Source: JBOHDX01 sp050700835
GTDB lineage: Bacteria; Actinomycetota; Actinomycetes; Propionibacteriales; Nocardioidaceae
Direction of reading: 5' to 3'
Length of the DNA: 64,000 bases
NCBI GenBank assembly: GCA_050700835.1
Contig: JBOHDX010000021.1
Location: forward strand, 1 to 64,000
The notes beneath the pieces are model-generated. The model was given only the letters and a program-made list of their open reading frames with translations, had not been told where the DNA came from and ran no database searches. How positions within the stretch are numbered: the first letter of the stretch is position 1; each line of letters starts with the position of its first letter. Shown in pieces: positions 25,023-33,685 of this stretch. Both the position numbers and the translations under genes were made by a program.

Positions 25023-25993
25023 TCCTGAGGCCGACAGCTGCGATCAGCGACTACCTCGACTACAGCGCGCGGGAAGATTTCCGAAGCGGCGGCGCGCGCA
25101 TGATCCCGATCGACACACCGGCCGGGCGGAGTCGGGTCTGGACAAAGCGGATCGGCAACAATCCCGATCTCAAGGTTCTGTTGCTGCACGGCGGTCCAGG
25201 CTCGACGCACGAATACCTCGAAGCACTCGACAGCTGCCTGCCCGCCGCCGGCGTCGAGTATTACTACTACGACCAGCTCGGCTCGGGTCACAGCGACCAG
25301 TCCGACGATGAGTCGTTGTGGAACCTCGATCGCTTCGTCGATGAGGTCGAGCAAGTGCGGACCGCCCTTCGTCTCGGGCGCAGCAACTTCGTTCTCTACG
25401 GGCAGTCGTGGGGAGGCATCCTGGCCATGGAGTACGCCCTCCGCCATCCCTCGCATCTGCGTGGGCTCATCGTCTCGAACATGATGTCAAGCGTCCCGGC
25501 ATACAACGCGTACGCCGAGCAGGTGCTGATGCCGCGCATGGATCAAGCGAAGCTTGCCGAGATCAAGCAGCTCGAAGAGACGGGAGACTTCGATGATCCG
25601 CGCTACATGGAGCTGCTGGTCGAGCAGCACTACACCCACCACGTCCTGCGCATGCCGCCGCAGGACTGGCCTGATCCGGTGCAGCGCGGGCTCGCCCACA
25701 TCAACCCGGCGATCTACCGGAAGATGCAGGGACCCAGCGAGCTGGGAATCAGCGCGGACGCGACACTTGCGTCGTGGGACCGCAGTAATGACCTCGGGAC
25801 GATCGACGTGCCGACCCTGGTGATCGGCGCCCAGCACGACACGATGGATCCCGATCACCTGCGGATGATGGCCGAACGCCTGCCCAGGGGGCGCTACCTG
25901 CACTGCCCGGAGGGTAGCCATCTTGCGATGTACGACGACCAGGCAACCTATTTCGCTGGACTTGTTCGCTTCCTGGCCGAACTGCCCGAGTGA
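25019..25993 (+). CDS. Proline iminopeptidase-family alpha/beta hydrolase
   Basis: The 324-residue protein starts at ATG 25019 overlapping the previous stop. It has oxyanion-hole LLLHGGPGSTHEYL, YYYDQLGSGHSDQ, the nucleophile elbow YGQSWGGILAMEY, a cap region, Asp in GAQHDTMDP, and His in CPEGSHLAMYDD. These make up the Ser-Asp-His triad of peptidase family S33, which releases N-terminal proline or related residues. It is cytoplasmic, with no signal peptide. The true substrate may be another amide or ester. It is likely co-transcribed with the DHFR-like reductase. Confidence 0.9.
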   Translation: MILRPTAAISDYLDYSAREDFRSGGARMIPIDTPAGRSRVWTKRIGNNPDLKVLLLHGGPGSTHEYLEALDSCLPAAGVEYYYYDQLGSGHSDQSDDESLWNLDRFVDEVEQVRTALRLGRSNFVLYGQSWGGILAMEYALRHPSHLRGLIVSNMMSSVPAYNAYAEQVLMPRMDQAKLAEIKQLEETGDFDDPRYMELLVEQHYTHHVLRMPPQDWPDPVQRGLAHINPAIYRKMQGPSELGISADATLASWDRSNDLGTIDVPTLVIGAQHDTMDPDHLRMMAERLPRGRYLHCPEGSHLAMYDDQATYFAGLVRFLAELPE

Positions 25994-26067
25994 GTTCGCC
26001 TGCGGCTAGACAAGTCGCCGAAGGCCACGGAGACCACCGACTGTCGGCGAAAACCAGTGGCCGCCGT

Positions 26068-26108
26068 CGTGGGGCTCTCCCACCGTGGGAAGAAGCCAGC
26101 CACCACGA
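26068..26108 (+). promoter_or_regulatory. Leader stem-loops before the ribosomal-protection gene
   Basis: An outer TCGTGG/CCACGA pair encloses a tight hairpin TCCCA-CCG-TGGGA (26078-26090). It lies just upstream of a short ORF that overlaps the ribosomal-protection gene start, as in attenuator leaders of antibiotic-resistance genes. The role is inferred. Confidence 0.35.
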
Positions 26109-26121
26109 GAGGGAGAAGCAG

Positions 26122-26223
26122 ATGCGAGCAGCACGCACCTCTATCGAGATCTGCTTCCACCACTCGAAAGGTCTGGCGCGTGCTCACACGTTCACTCAAT
26201 CTCGGGATCCTGGCGCATGTTGA
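26122..26223 (+). CDS. Upstream ORF (33 codons), candidate leader peptide
   Basis: ATG 26122 is preceded by a good Shine-Dalgarno sequence (GGGAGAAG), stronger than that of the resistance gene. The 33-residue frame (starting MRAARTSIEIC) ends at TGA 26221, overlapping the first 14 codons of the ribosomal-protection gene in another frame. The Shine-Dalgarno and GTG start of the resistance gene are therefore inside this ORF. This is the geometry of translational coupling or drug-responsive attenuation. Its peptide sequence matches nothing I know. Confidence 0.45.
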   Translation: MRAARTSIEICFHHSKGLARAHTFTQSRDPGAC

Positions 26224-28132
26224 CGCCGGCAAGACCACGCTGACTGAGCGGCTCTTGCATACCGCAGGGGTCATCGACGACGTCGGCTCGGTGGACCGCG
26301 GCACCACCCAGACCGACACCCTGACACTGGAGCGCAGACGCGGCATCACCATCAAAGCGGCCGTGGTCGCGTTCCCGTTCGCCGGCACCAACGTCAACGT
26401 CATCGACACACCGGGCCACCCTGACTTCGTCGCAGAAGTCGAGCGGGTGCTCGGGGTGCTCGACGGCGCCGTGCTGCTGCTCTCTGCGGTCGAGGGCGTC
26501 CAGCCGCAGACCCGGATCCTGATGCGGGCATTGCAGCGGCTGCAGGTCCCGACCCTGCTATTCGTCAACAAGGTCGACCGGACCGGCGCCGACCTGGATG
26601 CCGTCTTGGCGGCGGTACGGCGCCGGCTCACCCCCGCCGTGCTCGCGATGGGTCAGGTTGTGGCTGCGGGGAGCCGGGAAGCCGGCTTCAGGACGTACCC
26701 TCCCGATGACGCGGCGTTTCGCGAGCGTGCGACGGTAGCGCTCGCCGAGCACGACGACGCCCTGCTGGAGGCCTACGTCCAAGGGCGCCCGCTCAGTGCG
26801 GCGGCGCTTGCGCAGGGTCTGCTCGCCCAGGTCCAAGACGGTCTGTTGCATCCGGTGTACGCCGGGTCGGCCGCGACCGGCGCCGGAGTTCGCGAGCTGA
26901 TGGCCGGGATCGCCGCCTTCTTGCCCGCCACTGCGCCGGACCAGGGCGGACCTGCCGCGGGCCGGGTGTTCAAGGTCGAGCGCAGCGCCGCAGGGCACAA
27001 GGTGGCGTACGTCCGGATGTTCTGCGGTTCGATGGGGGTGCGGGCTCAGCTCCAGCTCGGGTCGGGTCGTCGTGGCAAGGTCACCGGAGTGCAGCTGTTC
27101 GACCGTGGTCGCTGGGTCCACGCCGAGACGGTCGGCGCTGGGCAGATCGGCAAGTTGAGCGGCCTGGGCGAGGTGCGGGTAGGTGACGGCTTCGGTGACG
27201 CGGCACGGGTGGGCGAACAGCACTTCGCCCCGCCGACGCTGGAGGCGTCAGTGACCGCCGTGCATCCGGAGCAGGGCCCGGCCCTGCGTACGGCGCTGGC
27301 CCAACTGGCCGACCAGGACCCGCTGATCGGAGTCCACACCGGCGAGGACGGACTCCCCACGGTGTCGTTGTACGGCCGGGTGCAGCAGGAGGTGCTCGGC
27401 GCGACCTTGGCCGAGGAGCACGGGATCGACGTGGAGTTCGCCGACGCGAGCGTGCTCCACGTCGAGCGGCCGCGCGGCGTCGGAGAGGCGGTGCTCCGGC
27501 TCAACACCGACGCCAATCCCTACCACGCGACGATCGGCCTGCGCATCGCACCCGGACCGCCCGGCACCGGGCTGACGTTCCTCACCGCGGCCCCGGCACG
27601 AGACATGCCGCTGTACTTGTTCAAGAGCGCTGAGGGTTTCGCGGCCGCGATCGAGAAGCACGTACGGCGCGCACTTGAGCACGGCTGGTACGGCTGGCAG
27701 GTCACCGACTGCGTGGTCACCATGACCGAGTGCGCCTACTGCGTCGCGGATGGGCCCCCCTCGCGGCGCGGACCGACGAGCACCTCCTACGACTACCGCA
27801 AACTCACGCCAATGGTGCTGAGCCAGGCGCTCAGCCGTGCGCGTACCCAGGTGTGCGAGCCGGTGCTCAAGGTGCTGCTGGAGATGCCGACCGACGACAC
27901 CGCTGCCGTGCAACGGGTCGTCATCAGGTGGGGTGCGGAAATACTCGCCCAGACTCCCGCCGGTGACCTGACCCGGCTCGAGGCGCGACTGGTCGCGGCC
28001 CGGCTGCACGAGCTGCAGCGACAGTTGCCGGACCTCACCGGAGGCGAGGGCGTTCTCGAGCAGCGGTTCGACGGCTACCAGCCGGTTCGGGGCCGGCCTC
28101 CGGTGCGTCGTGGTTGGGCCACGCCTGGCTAG
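26180..28132 (+). CDS. Tetracycline-resistance ribosomal protection protein (TetM/OtrA-type GTPase)
   Basis: From GTG 26180 (AAAGG eight bases upstream) the product is 650 residues, matching TetM/OtrA length. The G-domain has AHVDAGKTTLTERLL, the switch RRRGITIKAA, DTPGHPDF and NKVD. EF-G-like domains follow, ending with the C-terminal TSTSYDYRKLTPMVLSQAL region. Such GTPases bind the ribosome and expel tetracycline. A longer frame opens upstream, but its residues do not look like the family. The sequence resembles chromosomal actinobacterial OtrA-like proteins, so intrinsic rather than recently acquired resistance is likely. It is convergent with dnaB. Confidence 0.9.
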   Translation: MLTRSLNLGILAHVDAGKTTLTERLLHTAGVIDDVGSVDRGTTQTDTLTLERRRGITIKAAVVAFPFAGTNVNVIDTPGHPDFVAEVERVLGVLDGAVLLLSAVEGVQPQTRILMRALQRLQVPTLLFVNKVDRTGADLDAVLAAVRRRLTPAVLAMGQVVAAGSREAGFRTYPPDDAAFRERATVALAEHDDALLEAYVQGRPLSAAALAQGLLAQVQDGLLHPVYAGSAATGAGVRELMAGIAAFLPATAPDQGGPAAGRVFKVERSAAGHKVAYVRMFCGSMGVRAQLQLGSGRRGKVTGVQLFDRGRWVHAETVGAGQIGKLSGLGEVRVGDGFGDAARVGEQHFAPPTLEASVTAVHPEQGPALRTALAQLADQDPLIGVHTGEDGLPTVSLYGRVQQEVLGATLAEEHGIDVEFADASVLHVERPRGVGEAVLRLNTDANPYHATIGLRIAPGPPGTGLTFLTAAPARDMPLYLFKSAEGFAAAIEKHVRRALEHGWYGWQVTDCVVTMTECAYCVADGPPSRRGPTSTSYDYRKLTPMVLSQALSRARTQVCEPVLKVLLEMPTDDTAAVQRVVIRWGAEILAQTPAGDLTRLEARLVAARLHELQRQLPDLTGGEGVLEQRFDGYQPVRGRPPVRRGWATPG

Positions 28133-28166
28133 GAGAGATCGCCGCCTGGTGGAGAACCGCCATGAC

Positions 28167-29567
28167 CTAGGCGCCTTGCATGTCGACGAACCGGCTGTAG
28201 TGGCCCTGGAACGCAACGACGATCGTGTCGGTCGGGCCGGCGCGGTGCTTGGCCACGATCAGATCCGCCTCGCCGGGTCGGGTGGACTCCTTCTCGTACG
28301 CGTCCTCGCGGTGCAGCAGGATCACCATGTCAGCGTCTTGCTCGAGCGAGCCGCTTTCGCGTAGGTCGGACAGCAGCGGCCGCTTGTCGGTGCGTTGTTC
28401 GGCGCCACGGTTGAGCTGGCTGATGGCGACGATCGGCACGTCGAGCTCCTTGGCCAACAGCTTGATCTGCCGGGAGAACTCGCTCACCTCCAGCTGCCGG
28501 CTCTCCACCTTGCGGCCCGAGGTCATCAGCTGCAGGTAGTCGACCACGATCAGCTTGAGGTCGTGGCGCTGCTTGAGCCGCCGCGCCTTGGCGCGGATCT
28601 CCATCATGGTGAGGTTCGGGCTGTCGTCGATGAACAGAGGGGCGCTGCTGATCTCGCCCATCTTGCGCGCGAGTCGGGACCAGTCGTCGTCGCTCATGTG
28701 GCCGTTGCGCATGTGGTTCATCGCGATGCGCGCCTCCGCCGACAACAGCCGCATGGTGATCTCCACCCGGCTCATCTCCAGCGAGAAGATCGCGCTGGTC
28801 ATCCCGTGCTTGATCGACGCGCTTCGGCAGATGTCCAGGCCCAGGGTCGACTTGCCGATCGCGGGTCGCGCCGCCACGATCACCATCTGGCCGGCGTGCA
28901 GGCCGTTGGTCAGCTCGTCGAGGTCGGCGAAGCCGGTCGGGACACCTGCCATCCGGCCGTCGCGCGCGCTGATGGCCTCGATCTCGTCGAGCGTCGGCGC
29001 CATCAGGTCCGACAGCGGTGCGTAGTCCTCGCTGGTCCGCCTGTCGGTGACCGCGTAGACCTCGGCCTGTGCGCGGTCGACCACGTCGTCAACCTGGCCC
29101 TCGCCGACGTAGCCCATCTGGGCGATCTTGGTGCCGGCGTCGACGAGCCGGCGCAAGATGGCCTTCTCCCGGACGATGCCCGCGTAGTGGCCGGCGTTGG
29201 CCGCGATGGGTACGCCGGCGACCAGGGTGTGCAGGTAGGGAGCCCCTCCCGCCCGGGCCAGCTCGCCCCGGCGCCCGAGCTCGGCCACCACCGTGACCGC
29301 GTCGGCCGGCTCGCCCCGGCCGTACAGATCGAGGATGGAGTCGAAGATCGTCTCGTGCGCCGGCCGGTAGAAATCGACACCCCGGACCGACTCGACGACG
29401 TCGGCGATGGCGTCCTTGGACAGCATCATCGCTCCGAGCACGCTCTGCTCGGCTGAGTTGTCCTGTGGCGGGGTCCGACCGGCCCCGCCGCCGCCACCGA
29501 AGGCCGCCTCGAACTCATCCGGCCCGTCGTCGGGGCGCCCATGGTCGCGGAACTCGGCGACGCTCAC
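28167..29567 (-). CDS. dnaB: Replicative DNA helicase DnaB
   Basis: The 466-residue helicase has an N-terminal DnaB domain (PPQDNSAEQSVLGAMMLS; residues about 33-135) that binds primase. The RecA-like motor has Walker A ARPAIGKST near 233-241, Walker B region LIVVDYLQLM, and SQLNRGAEQRTDKRPLLSDLRESG with the arginine-finger and DnaB signature motifs. It is uninterrupted by an intein, unlike some mycobacterial copies. It unwinds the fork at the replisome. It sits at the end of the rpsF-ssb-rpsR-rplI block, separated by a MATE gene on the other strand, as in Streptomyces. Confidence 0.97.
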   Translation of the reverse strand: MSVAEFRDHGRPDDGPDEFEAAFGGGGGAGRTPPQDNSAEQSVLGAMMLSKDAIADVVESVRGVDFYRPAHETIFDSILDLYGRGEPADAVTVVAELGRRGELARAGGAPYLHTLVAGVPIAANAGHYAGIVREKAILRRLVDAGTKIAQMGYVGEGQVDDVVDRAQAEVYAVTDRRTSEDYAPLSDLMAPTLDEIEAISARDGRMAGVPTGFADLDELTNGLHAGQMVIVAARPAIGKSTLGLDICRSASIKHGMTSAIFSLEMSRVEITMRLLSAEARIAMNHMRNGHMSDDDWSRLARKMGEISSAPLFIDDSPNLTMMEIRAKARRLKQRHDLKLIVVDYLQLMTSGRKVESRQLEVSEFSRQIKLLAKELDVPIVAISQLNRGAEQRTDKRPLLSDLRESGSLEQDADMVILLHREDAYEKESTRPGEADLIVAKHRAGPTDTIVVAFQGHYSRFVDMQGA

Positions 29568-29698
29568 GGTGTGTCCTCCAGCCCTGCATCGTTGCGTTCA
29601 CCGACCCCACGCAGCGACGCTAAGCGGGTGTACCGACAACCCCAGTCGCCGAGCCGACAGGACACCGTAGGCAACGCCCTGCCGGACAGGGAAGTCCG

Positions 29699-29881
29699 GC
29701 GTCCACAGCCCTTGTGGAGCACTGCCCGATGGCTGTGGAAAACACCTGCGGAACGTGTGCACAGGTTGTTCATGAACTTGTGGACTCGGCTTTGACGGTT
29801 CCGACTACCCCAGCTCTGACCTGCAGTGATGTAATCCACCGGGATGTGAGGCAACAAAGTTCTCGACATCGAGTCTGTCCA
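29699..29881. promoter_or_regulatory. dnaB: Cluster of DnaA-box-like sites upstream of dnaB
   Basis: This 407-bp gene-free stretch (29568-29974) is richer in A+T than its surroundings. It holds TTTTCCACA on the minus strand (29734-29742), a full match to TTWTNCACA. Seven-of-nine type sites lie at 29699-29707, 29713-29721 (minus), 29755-29763, 29879-29887 (minus) and 29873-29881. The first two form an inverted pair TCCACA/TGTGGA. DnaA could regulate dnaB from here. Origin function is unlikely because dnaA/dnaN are absent. Confidence 0.45.
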
Positions 29882-29974
29882 CCGCCTGTGGGTGTCTGCA
29901 TGTCGACTTAGCTCTCTTGCCGCCTCGACATTGGCCCAGAAAGTTCGCCGCAGCTGTTCCCAGAGCCGACCGGG

Positions 29975-31309
29975 ATGCCTACGATGTTTCGCCCGCGCTG
30001 GACCGACACCGACCGTGAGATTGCGCGGTTGGCGGTGCCGGCGTTCGCAGCTCTGGTGTCCGAGCCGTTGTTCCTGCTGGCCGACACCGCGGTCGTTGGC
30101 CACCTTGGCACTGCGCCACTCGCCGGGCTCACCATCGCGTCCACGATTCTCCTGACCGTGGTGGGGCTCGCCATCTTCCTCGCGTACGGCACCACGGCCA
30201 GCGTGGCGCGGCACCTCGGGGCCGACGACCTCCGCGGAGCCATCACCACCGGGATCGCCGGCGGATGGCTCGCGCTGCTGATCGGTGTCGGGTCGGCGCT
30301 GGTTCTGGTGCTGGCCGGGCCGGGCGTCATCGGCTGGTTCGGCGCCGGCGCTCCGGTCCGCACCGAGGCCGATCACTACCTGCGGGTCGCCGCCTACGGG
30401 TTGCCGGCCATGCTGATGGTGCTCGCGGCCACCGGCATCCTGCGTGGCCTGCAGGACACCCGCACCCCGTTGGTGGTCGCGGTGACGGCCAACCTGGCCA
30501 ACATCGCCCTCAACGTCACCCTCGTCTACGGCGCGGGCCTCGGCATCGCCGGCTCGGCGCTGGGCACCGTGGTCGCGCAGCTCGGCTCGGCCCTCGCACT
30601 CGTCGTGGTGATTGCCCGCGCGGCGCGGCGGCACGAAGCCGCCCTGGTGCCGCACTGGTCCGCGGTCGCCGAGGCCGCCCGTGTCGGCGTACCTCTGATC
30701 ATCCGGACCTTCACGTTGCGCGCCGCTCTGCTGCTCGGCACCTACGTCGCGTCCACGATGCCCGACGCGTCGATCGCGGCCCACCAGATCACCGCCACCG
30801 TGGTCAACACTCTGGCGTTCGCCCTCGACGCGATCGCCATCGCGGGTCAGGCCATGACGGGCCGGTCGCTGGGCGCGCGCGACGTCCCTGGTGTGCGCCG
30901 GGCCACCGCCAGGATGCTCGGCTGGGCTGTCTGGGGCGGCACCGCAGGCACCCTCGGCCTGATGCTGGTGGCCTACTGGCTTCCGCTGGTGTTCACCGGC
31001 GACCAGGCGGTGCGCGCAGCCGCGTTCCCCGCACTGGTCGTGGTGGCGTTGATCCAGCCCGTGTCCGGAGTCGTGTTCGTCCTCGACGGCGTGCTGATCG
31101 GGGCCGGCGACGGTTCCTATCTCGCCCGCGCCGGCGTCGTCACGTTCGTGGTGTACGCACCGCTCGCCCTGCTGGTGCTGGTACTCGGCGCCGGACTCGG
31201 CTGGTTGTGGGCCGCCTATGCCGGCTTCATCCTGGCCCGCATGGTGACGCTGGTACGCCGCGAGCGTAGCCAGGCATGGCTCGTCACCGGTGCGCCGGCG
31301 CGAGCCTGA
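29975..31309 (+). CDS. MATE-family efflux protein (DinF-like)
   Basis: The 444-residue protein has 12 predicted transmembrane helices. N-terminal IARLAVPAFAALVSEPLFLLADTAVVGHLGTAPLAGL is a strong DinF/MATE match, and ILRGLQDTRTPL is the conserved loop. It exports drugs or metabolites by cation antiport. A MATE gene between rplI and dnaB on the opposite strand is conserved in Streptomyces, so this is ancestral rather than inserted. ATG 29975 and ATG 29984 are both possible starts; no clear Shine-Dalgarno sequence is seen. Confidence 0.93.
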   Translation: MPTMFRPRWTDTDREIARLAVPAFAALVSEPLFLLADTAVVGHLGTAPLAGLTIASTILLTVVGLAIFLAYGTTASVARHLGADDLRGAITTGIAGGWLALLIGVGSALVLVLAGPGVIGWFGAGAPVRTEADHYLRVAAYGLPAMLMVLAATGILRGLQDTRTPLVVAVTANLANIALNVTLVYGAGLGIAGSALGTVVAQLGSALALVVVIARAARRHEAALVPHWSAVAEAARVGVPLIIRTFTLRAALLLGTYVASTMPDASIAAHQITATVVNTLAFALDAIAIAGQAMTGRSLGARDVPGVRRATARMLGWAVWGGTAGTLGLMLVAYWLPLVFTGDQAVRAAAFPALVVVALIQPVSGVVFVLDGVLIGAGDGSYLARAGVVTFVVYAPLALLVLVLGAGLGWLWAAYAGFILARMVTLVRRERSQAWLVTGAPARA

Positions 31310-31358
31310 CCGAGCCCGGCCGGACACCTCCGGCGGGGTCACCACCTACGCTTCGCGC

Positions 31359-31904
31359 ATGCCACCGATCCAGCGCACCGGCGTCGGCTGGGTCATCGTG
31401 CTGCTCGATGTCCGCGTCCATGGGTACGACGTGGTGGCCGATCCGGTCGGCTGGCTGCTCATCTGGTCAGGTCTACGAGTCCTGGCGCCCCGCTCGCCAT
31501 GGTTCGGCCGTGCCGCGGTGGCTGCGGCGGTGACCGGCGTGCTCAGCCTGGTGGAGTATGCGCCGGCGTTCACCGGGGGCACCGCGCTGGCCGGGGCGTA
31601 CAACCTGGTGCTCGCCAGCGTCATCGTCTCGCAGGCATGGGGCATCAGAGACGCCGCGGGCGCCGCCGGCGAGCACGGCCCGGCGGCCCAGTGCCGGGTC
31701 ATCGCTTGGGCGACGGTGGTCATCGCGGGCTTCCTCGCGGCGGGGTTGATCGGCTACTACGCGGCGCATGGAGCTGCGGTGAGCCTGGTCGCGTCGATGG
31801 TCTTCCTGGCGTTGCTGGTGATGATCTGGTTCACCCTGCTGCAGTTGCTGATCGCGCCACGCGCGTACCTGCGTGACCCGTCGGGCGCCGCACCCGCGGA
31901 CTGA
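31359..31904 (+). CDS. Small integral membrane protein of unknown function
   Basis: The 181-residue protein has about five hydrophobic segments (GWVIVLLDVRVHGYDVVADPVGWLLIW at the N-terminus, then VVIAGFLAAGLIGYYA and MVFLALLVMIWFTLLQLL). I recognise no named family. TACGCT lies six bases before the ATG, fitting a leaderless transcript. It follows the MATE gene by 49 bases and is convergent with rplI, the two stops being only 20 bases apart. The function cannot be inferred. Confidence 0.7.
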   Translation: MPPIQRTGVGWVIVLLDVRVHGYDVVADPVGWLLIWSGLRVLAPRSPWFGRAAVAAAVTGVLSLVEYAPAFTGGTALAGAYNLVLASVIVSQAWGIRDAAGAAGEHGPAAQCRVIAWATVVIAGFLAAGLIGYYAAHGAAVSLVASMVFLALLVMIWFTLLQLLIAPRAYLRDPSGAAPAD

Positions 31905-31923
31905 CCCGGCGGGGTCGGGCAGG

Positions 31924-32370
31924 TCAGGCGGAGATCACGTTGAGGTGCAGCGTGGCCGCGACCTCGGGGTGGACCCGAACGCTGACGTCATGGGCGCCGA
32001 TTGTCTTGATCGGGTTGCCGACCTCGATCCGCCGCTTGTCGATGTCGGGGCCACCGGCCGCCTTCACCGCGGCCACGATGTCGGACACCGTGATCGCGCC
32101 GAACAAGCGGCCTCCGTCACCGGCGCGAGCCTTGAGGTTCACCGAGACGCCCTCGAGCTGCGACTTGATCTCCTCGGCGTGGCTGACGTCACGCACGTCG
32201 CGGACCTCACGTGCCTTCTTGATCGAGCCGATCTGCTTCTCTGCGCCGCGAGACCAGCGCAGCGCGAAACCGCGCGGCAGCAGGTAGTTGCGGCCATAGC
32301 CGTCCTTGACCTCGACGACGTCACCGGGGGCGCCGAGGCTGCCGACTTCGTGGGTGAGGATGAGCTTCAT
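31924..32370 (-). CDS. rplI: 50S ribosomal protein L9
   Basis: The 148-residue protein has the canonical L9 N-terminal domain (MKLILTHEVGSLGAPGDVVEVKDGYGRNYLLPRG), a connecting helix and the C-terminal RNA-binding domain (RLFGAITVSDIVAAV). It is full length and is the last gene of the rpsF-ssb-rpsR-rplI operon. The start is preceded by GAGGAGG. Confidence 0.98.
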   Translation of the reverse strand: MKLILTHEVGSLGAPGDVVEVKDGYGRNYLLPRGFALRWSRGAEKQIGSIKKAREVRDVRDVSHAEEIKSQLEGVSVNLKARAGDGGRLFGAITVSDIVAAVKAAGGPDIDKRRIEVGNPIKTIGAHDVSVRVHPEVAATLHLNVISA

Positions 32371-32385
32371 CTGTCTGGAACCTCC

Positions 32386-32622
32386 TCAGCGAGTGGTGGA
32401 CGTGTAAGGCAGCAGCGCCATCTCGCGCGCATTCTTGATCGCCGTGGCGATCTGCCGCTGCTCCTGGACGGACACTCCGGTCACCCGGCGGGCGCGGATC
32501 TTGCCGCGATCGGAGATGAACTTCCGGAGCAGGTTGGTGTCCTTGTAGTCGATGTAGGTGACCTTCGCGGCCTTGAGTGGGTTCTGCTTCTTCTTCGGCT
32601 TGCGGATGACGGGCTTTGCCAT
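32386..32622 (-). CDS. rpsR: 30S ribosomal protein S18
   Basis: The 78-residue protein starts MAKPVIRKPKKKQNP at ATG 32622 with a GGGAGC-like ribosome-binding site. YIDYKDTNLLRKFISDRGKI and RQIATAIKNAREMALLPY are diagnostic of S18. It lacks the Cys-rich zinc-binding N-terminus, so it is of the zinc-independent or common type. It lies 15 bases before rplI and 85 bases after ssb. S18 binds S6 on the 30S platform. Confidence 0.97.
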   Translation of the reverse strand: MAKPVIRKPKKKQNPLKAAKVTYIDYKDTNLLRKFISDRGKIRARRVTGVSVQEQRQIATAIKNAREMALLPYTSTTR

Positions 32623-32707
32623 TGTGGTGCTCCCTTTCAAGAGCCCGACCGGGGTCGGAATGGTGGGATGGATCGAATGGATGGTCTTGCCAGAGGGGTG
32701 CTGCTGG

Positions 32708-33253
32708 TCAGAAGGGAGGCTCCTCGGAGCTCCCTTGGCCAGACGCCCAGGGATCACTGCCGGCGCTCGAGCTGCCGCGGTTGCCGCCGGCCTGTCCACC
32801 GCCCTGTGCACCGGACGCCCACGGGTCGTCACCGCCAGACGACCCGCCAGACGACCCGCTGCCGGAGTAGCCGCCACCGGCCCCCGACCGAGTGGTCTTC
32901 ACGACCTTGGCTGTCGCGTTCTTCAGGCTCGGTCCGACCTCGTCGACGTCGATCTCGAACACGGTGCGCTTCTCGCCCTCACGCGTTTCGTACTGACGGG
33001 ACTTCAGTCGCCCCTGCACGATCACGCGCATGCCCTTCTGCAGCGACTCGGCGACGTTCTCCGCCGCCTGTCGCCACACTGCACAGCCGAGCCACAGCGT
33101 CTCGCCGTCCTTCCACTCAGACGTCTGCCGGTCGAACGTGCGCGGCGTCGACGCGATGCGGAAGTTGGCGACCGCCGCCCCGGACGGGGTGAAGCGGAGC
33201 TCTGGGTCGTCGACGAGGTTGCCGATGACCGTGATGACGGTGTCGCCTGCCAT
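32708..33253 (-). CDS. ssb: Single-stranded DNA-binding protein
   Basis: The start is set at ATG 33253 (MAGDTVITVIGNLVDDPELRF) because GGGAGG lies five bases upstream; the in-frame ATG four codons earlier is within that site. The product is 181 residues. An OB fold spans about 3-112 (MRVIVQGRLKSRQYE), then a Gly/Ser-rich linker with two repeated DPWASG blocks, and the C-terminal acidic tip SSEEPPF that docks replication partners. It is encoded between rpsF and rpsR, as is standard. Confidence 0.97.
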   Translation of the reverse strand: MAGDTVITVIGNLVDDPELRFTPSGAAVANFRIASTPRTFDRQTSEWKDGETLWLGCAVWRQAAENVAESLQKGMRVIVQGRLKSRQYETREGEKRTVFEIDVDEVGPSLKNATAKVVKTTRSGAGGGYSGSGSSGGSSGGDDPWASGAQGGGQAGGNRGSSSAGSDPWASGQGSSEEPPF

Positions 33254-33359
33254 GAGGCCTCCCATGCGTTGGCCGGTTTCTGCTGTGCAGTGAACACGAT
33301 GCGACCGACAGTTGCGAGGCGCGGTCCACAGCGTGGTTGGACGGCGTACTGGTGGTGGA

Positions 33360-33656
33360 TCAGGCTCCGTGCACGTCCGGGCGCAAGACCTTGGTCCGCA
33401 GCACCGACTCGTTCAGGGTGAGCTGGCGGTCGAGCTCCTTGACCGTGGCCGGCTCGGCGTCGAGCTCGATCACGGCGTAGATGCCTTCAGCCTTCTTGTT
33501 GATCTCGTACGCCATCCGGCGACGTCCCCAGATGTCGACACTCTCGACGTTGCCGCCGTCCTGACGGACCACGTTGAGATAAGTGTCGAGCGACGGGGCG
33601 ACCGTGCGCTCCTCGAGATCGGGGTCGAGGATGACCATGACTTCATAACGACGCAA
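33360..33656 (-). CDS. rpsF: 30S ribosomal protein S6
   Basis: The 98-residue protein has the S6 ferredoxin-like fold sequence MRRYEVMVILDPDLEER, then VDIWGRRRMAYEINKKAEGIYAVIEL. It is the first gene of the operon with ssb, rpsR and rplI. GGAGGTGGAG precedes the ATG. A hairpin in the leader may mediate S6-S18 autoregulation. Confidence 0.98.
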   Translation of the reverse strand: MRRYEVMVILDPDLEERTVAPSLDTYLNVVRQDGGNVESVDIWGRRRMAYEINKKAEGIYAVIELDAEPATVKELDRQLTLNESVLRTKVLRPDVHGA

Positions 33657-33685
33657 GGCGACTCCACCTCCTTCGGACTCGGGCG

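Noticed and set aside
26057..26179. 41-residue N-terminal extension of the ribosomal-protection protein
   Set aside because: The G-domain begins directly at the GTG 26180 product; the extension is Arg/Ser-rich and lacks similarity to the family.
29699..29887. oriC
   Set aside because: DnaA-like boxes are present but dnaA, dnaN, rpmH and an AT-rich unwinding element are absent; regulatory or titration sites are more likely.
29564..31345. 593-codon frame antisense to the MATE gene
   Set aside because: Charged His/Gln/Arg-rich shadow with no motifs; the MATE protein on the plus strand is clear.
31873..33192. 439-codon frame opposite rplI, rpsR and ssb
   Set aside because: Antisense to three conserved ribosomal/ssb genes; no family features.
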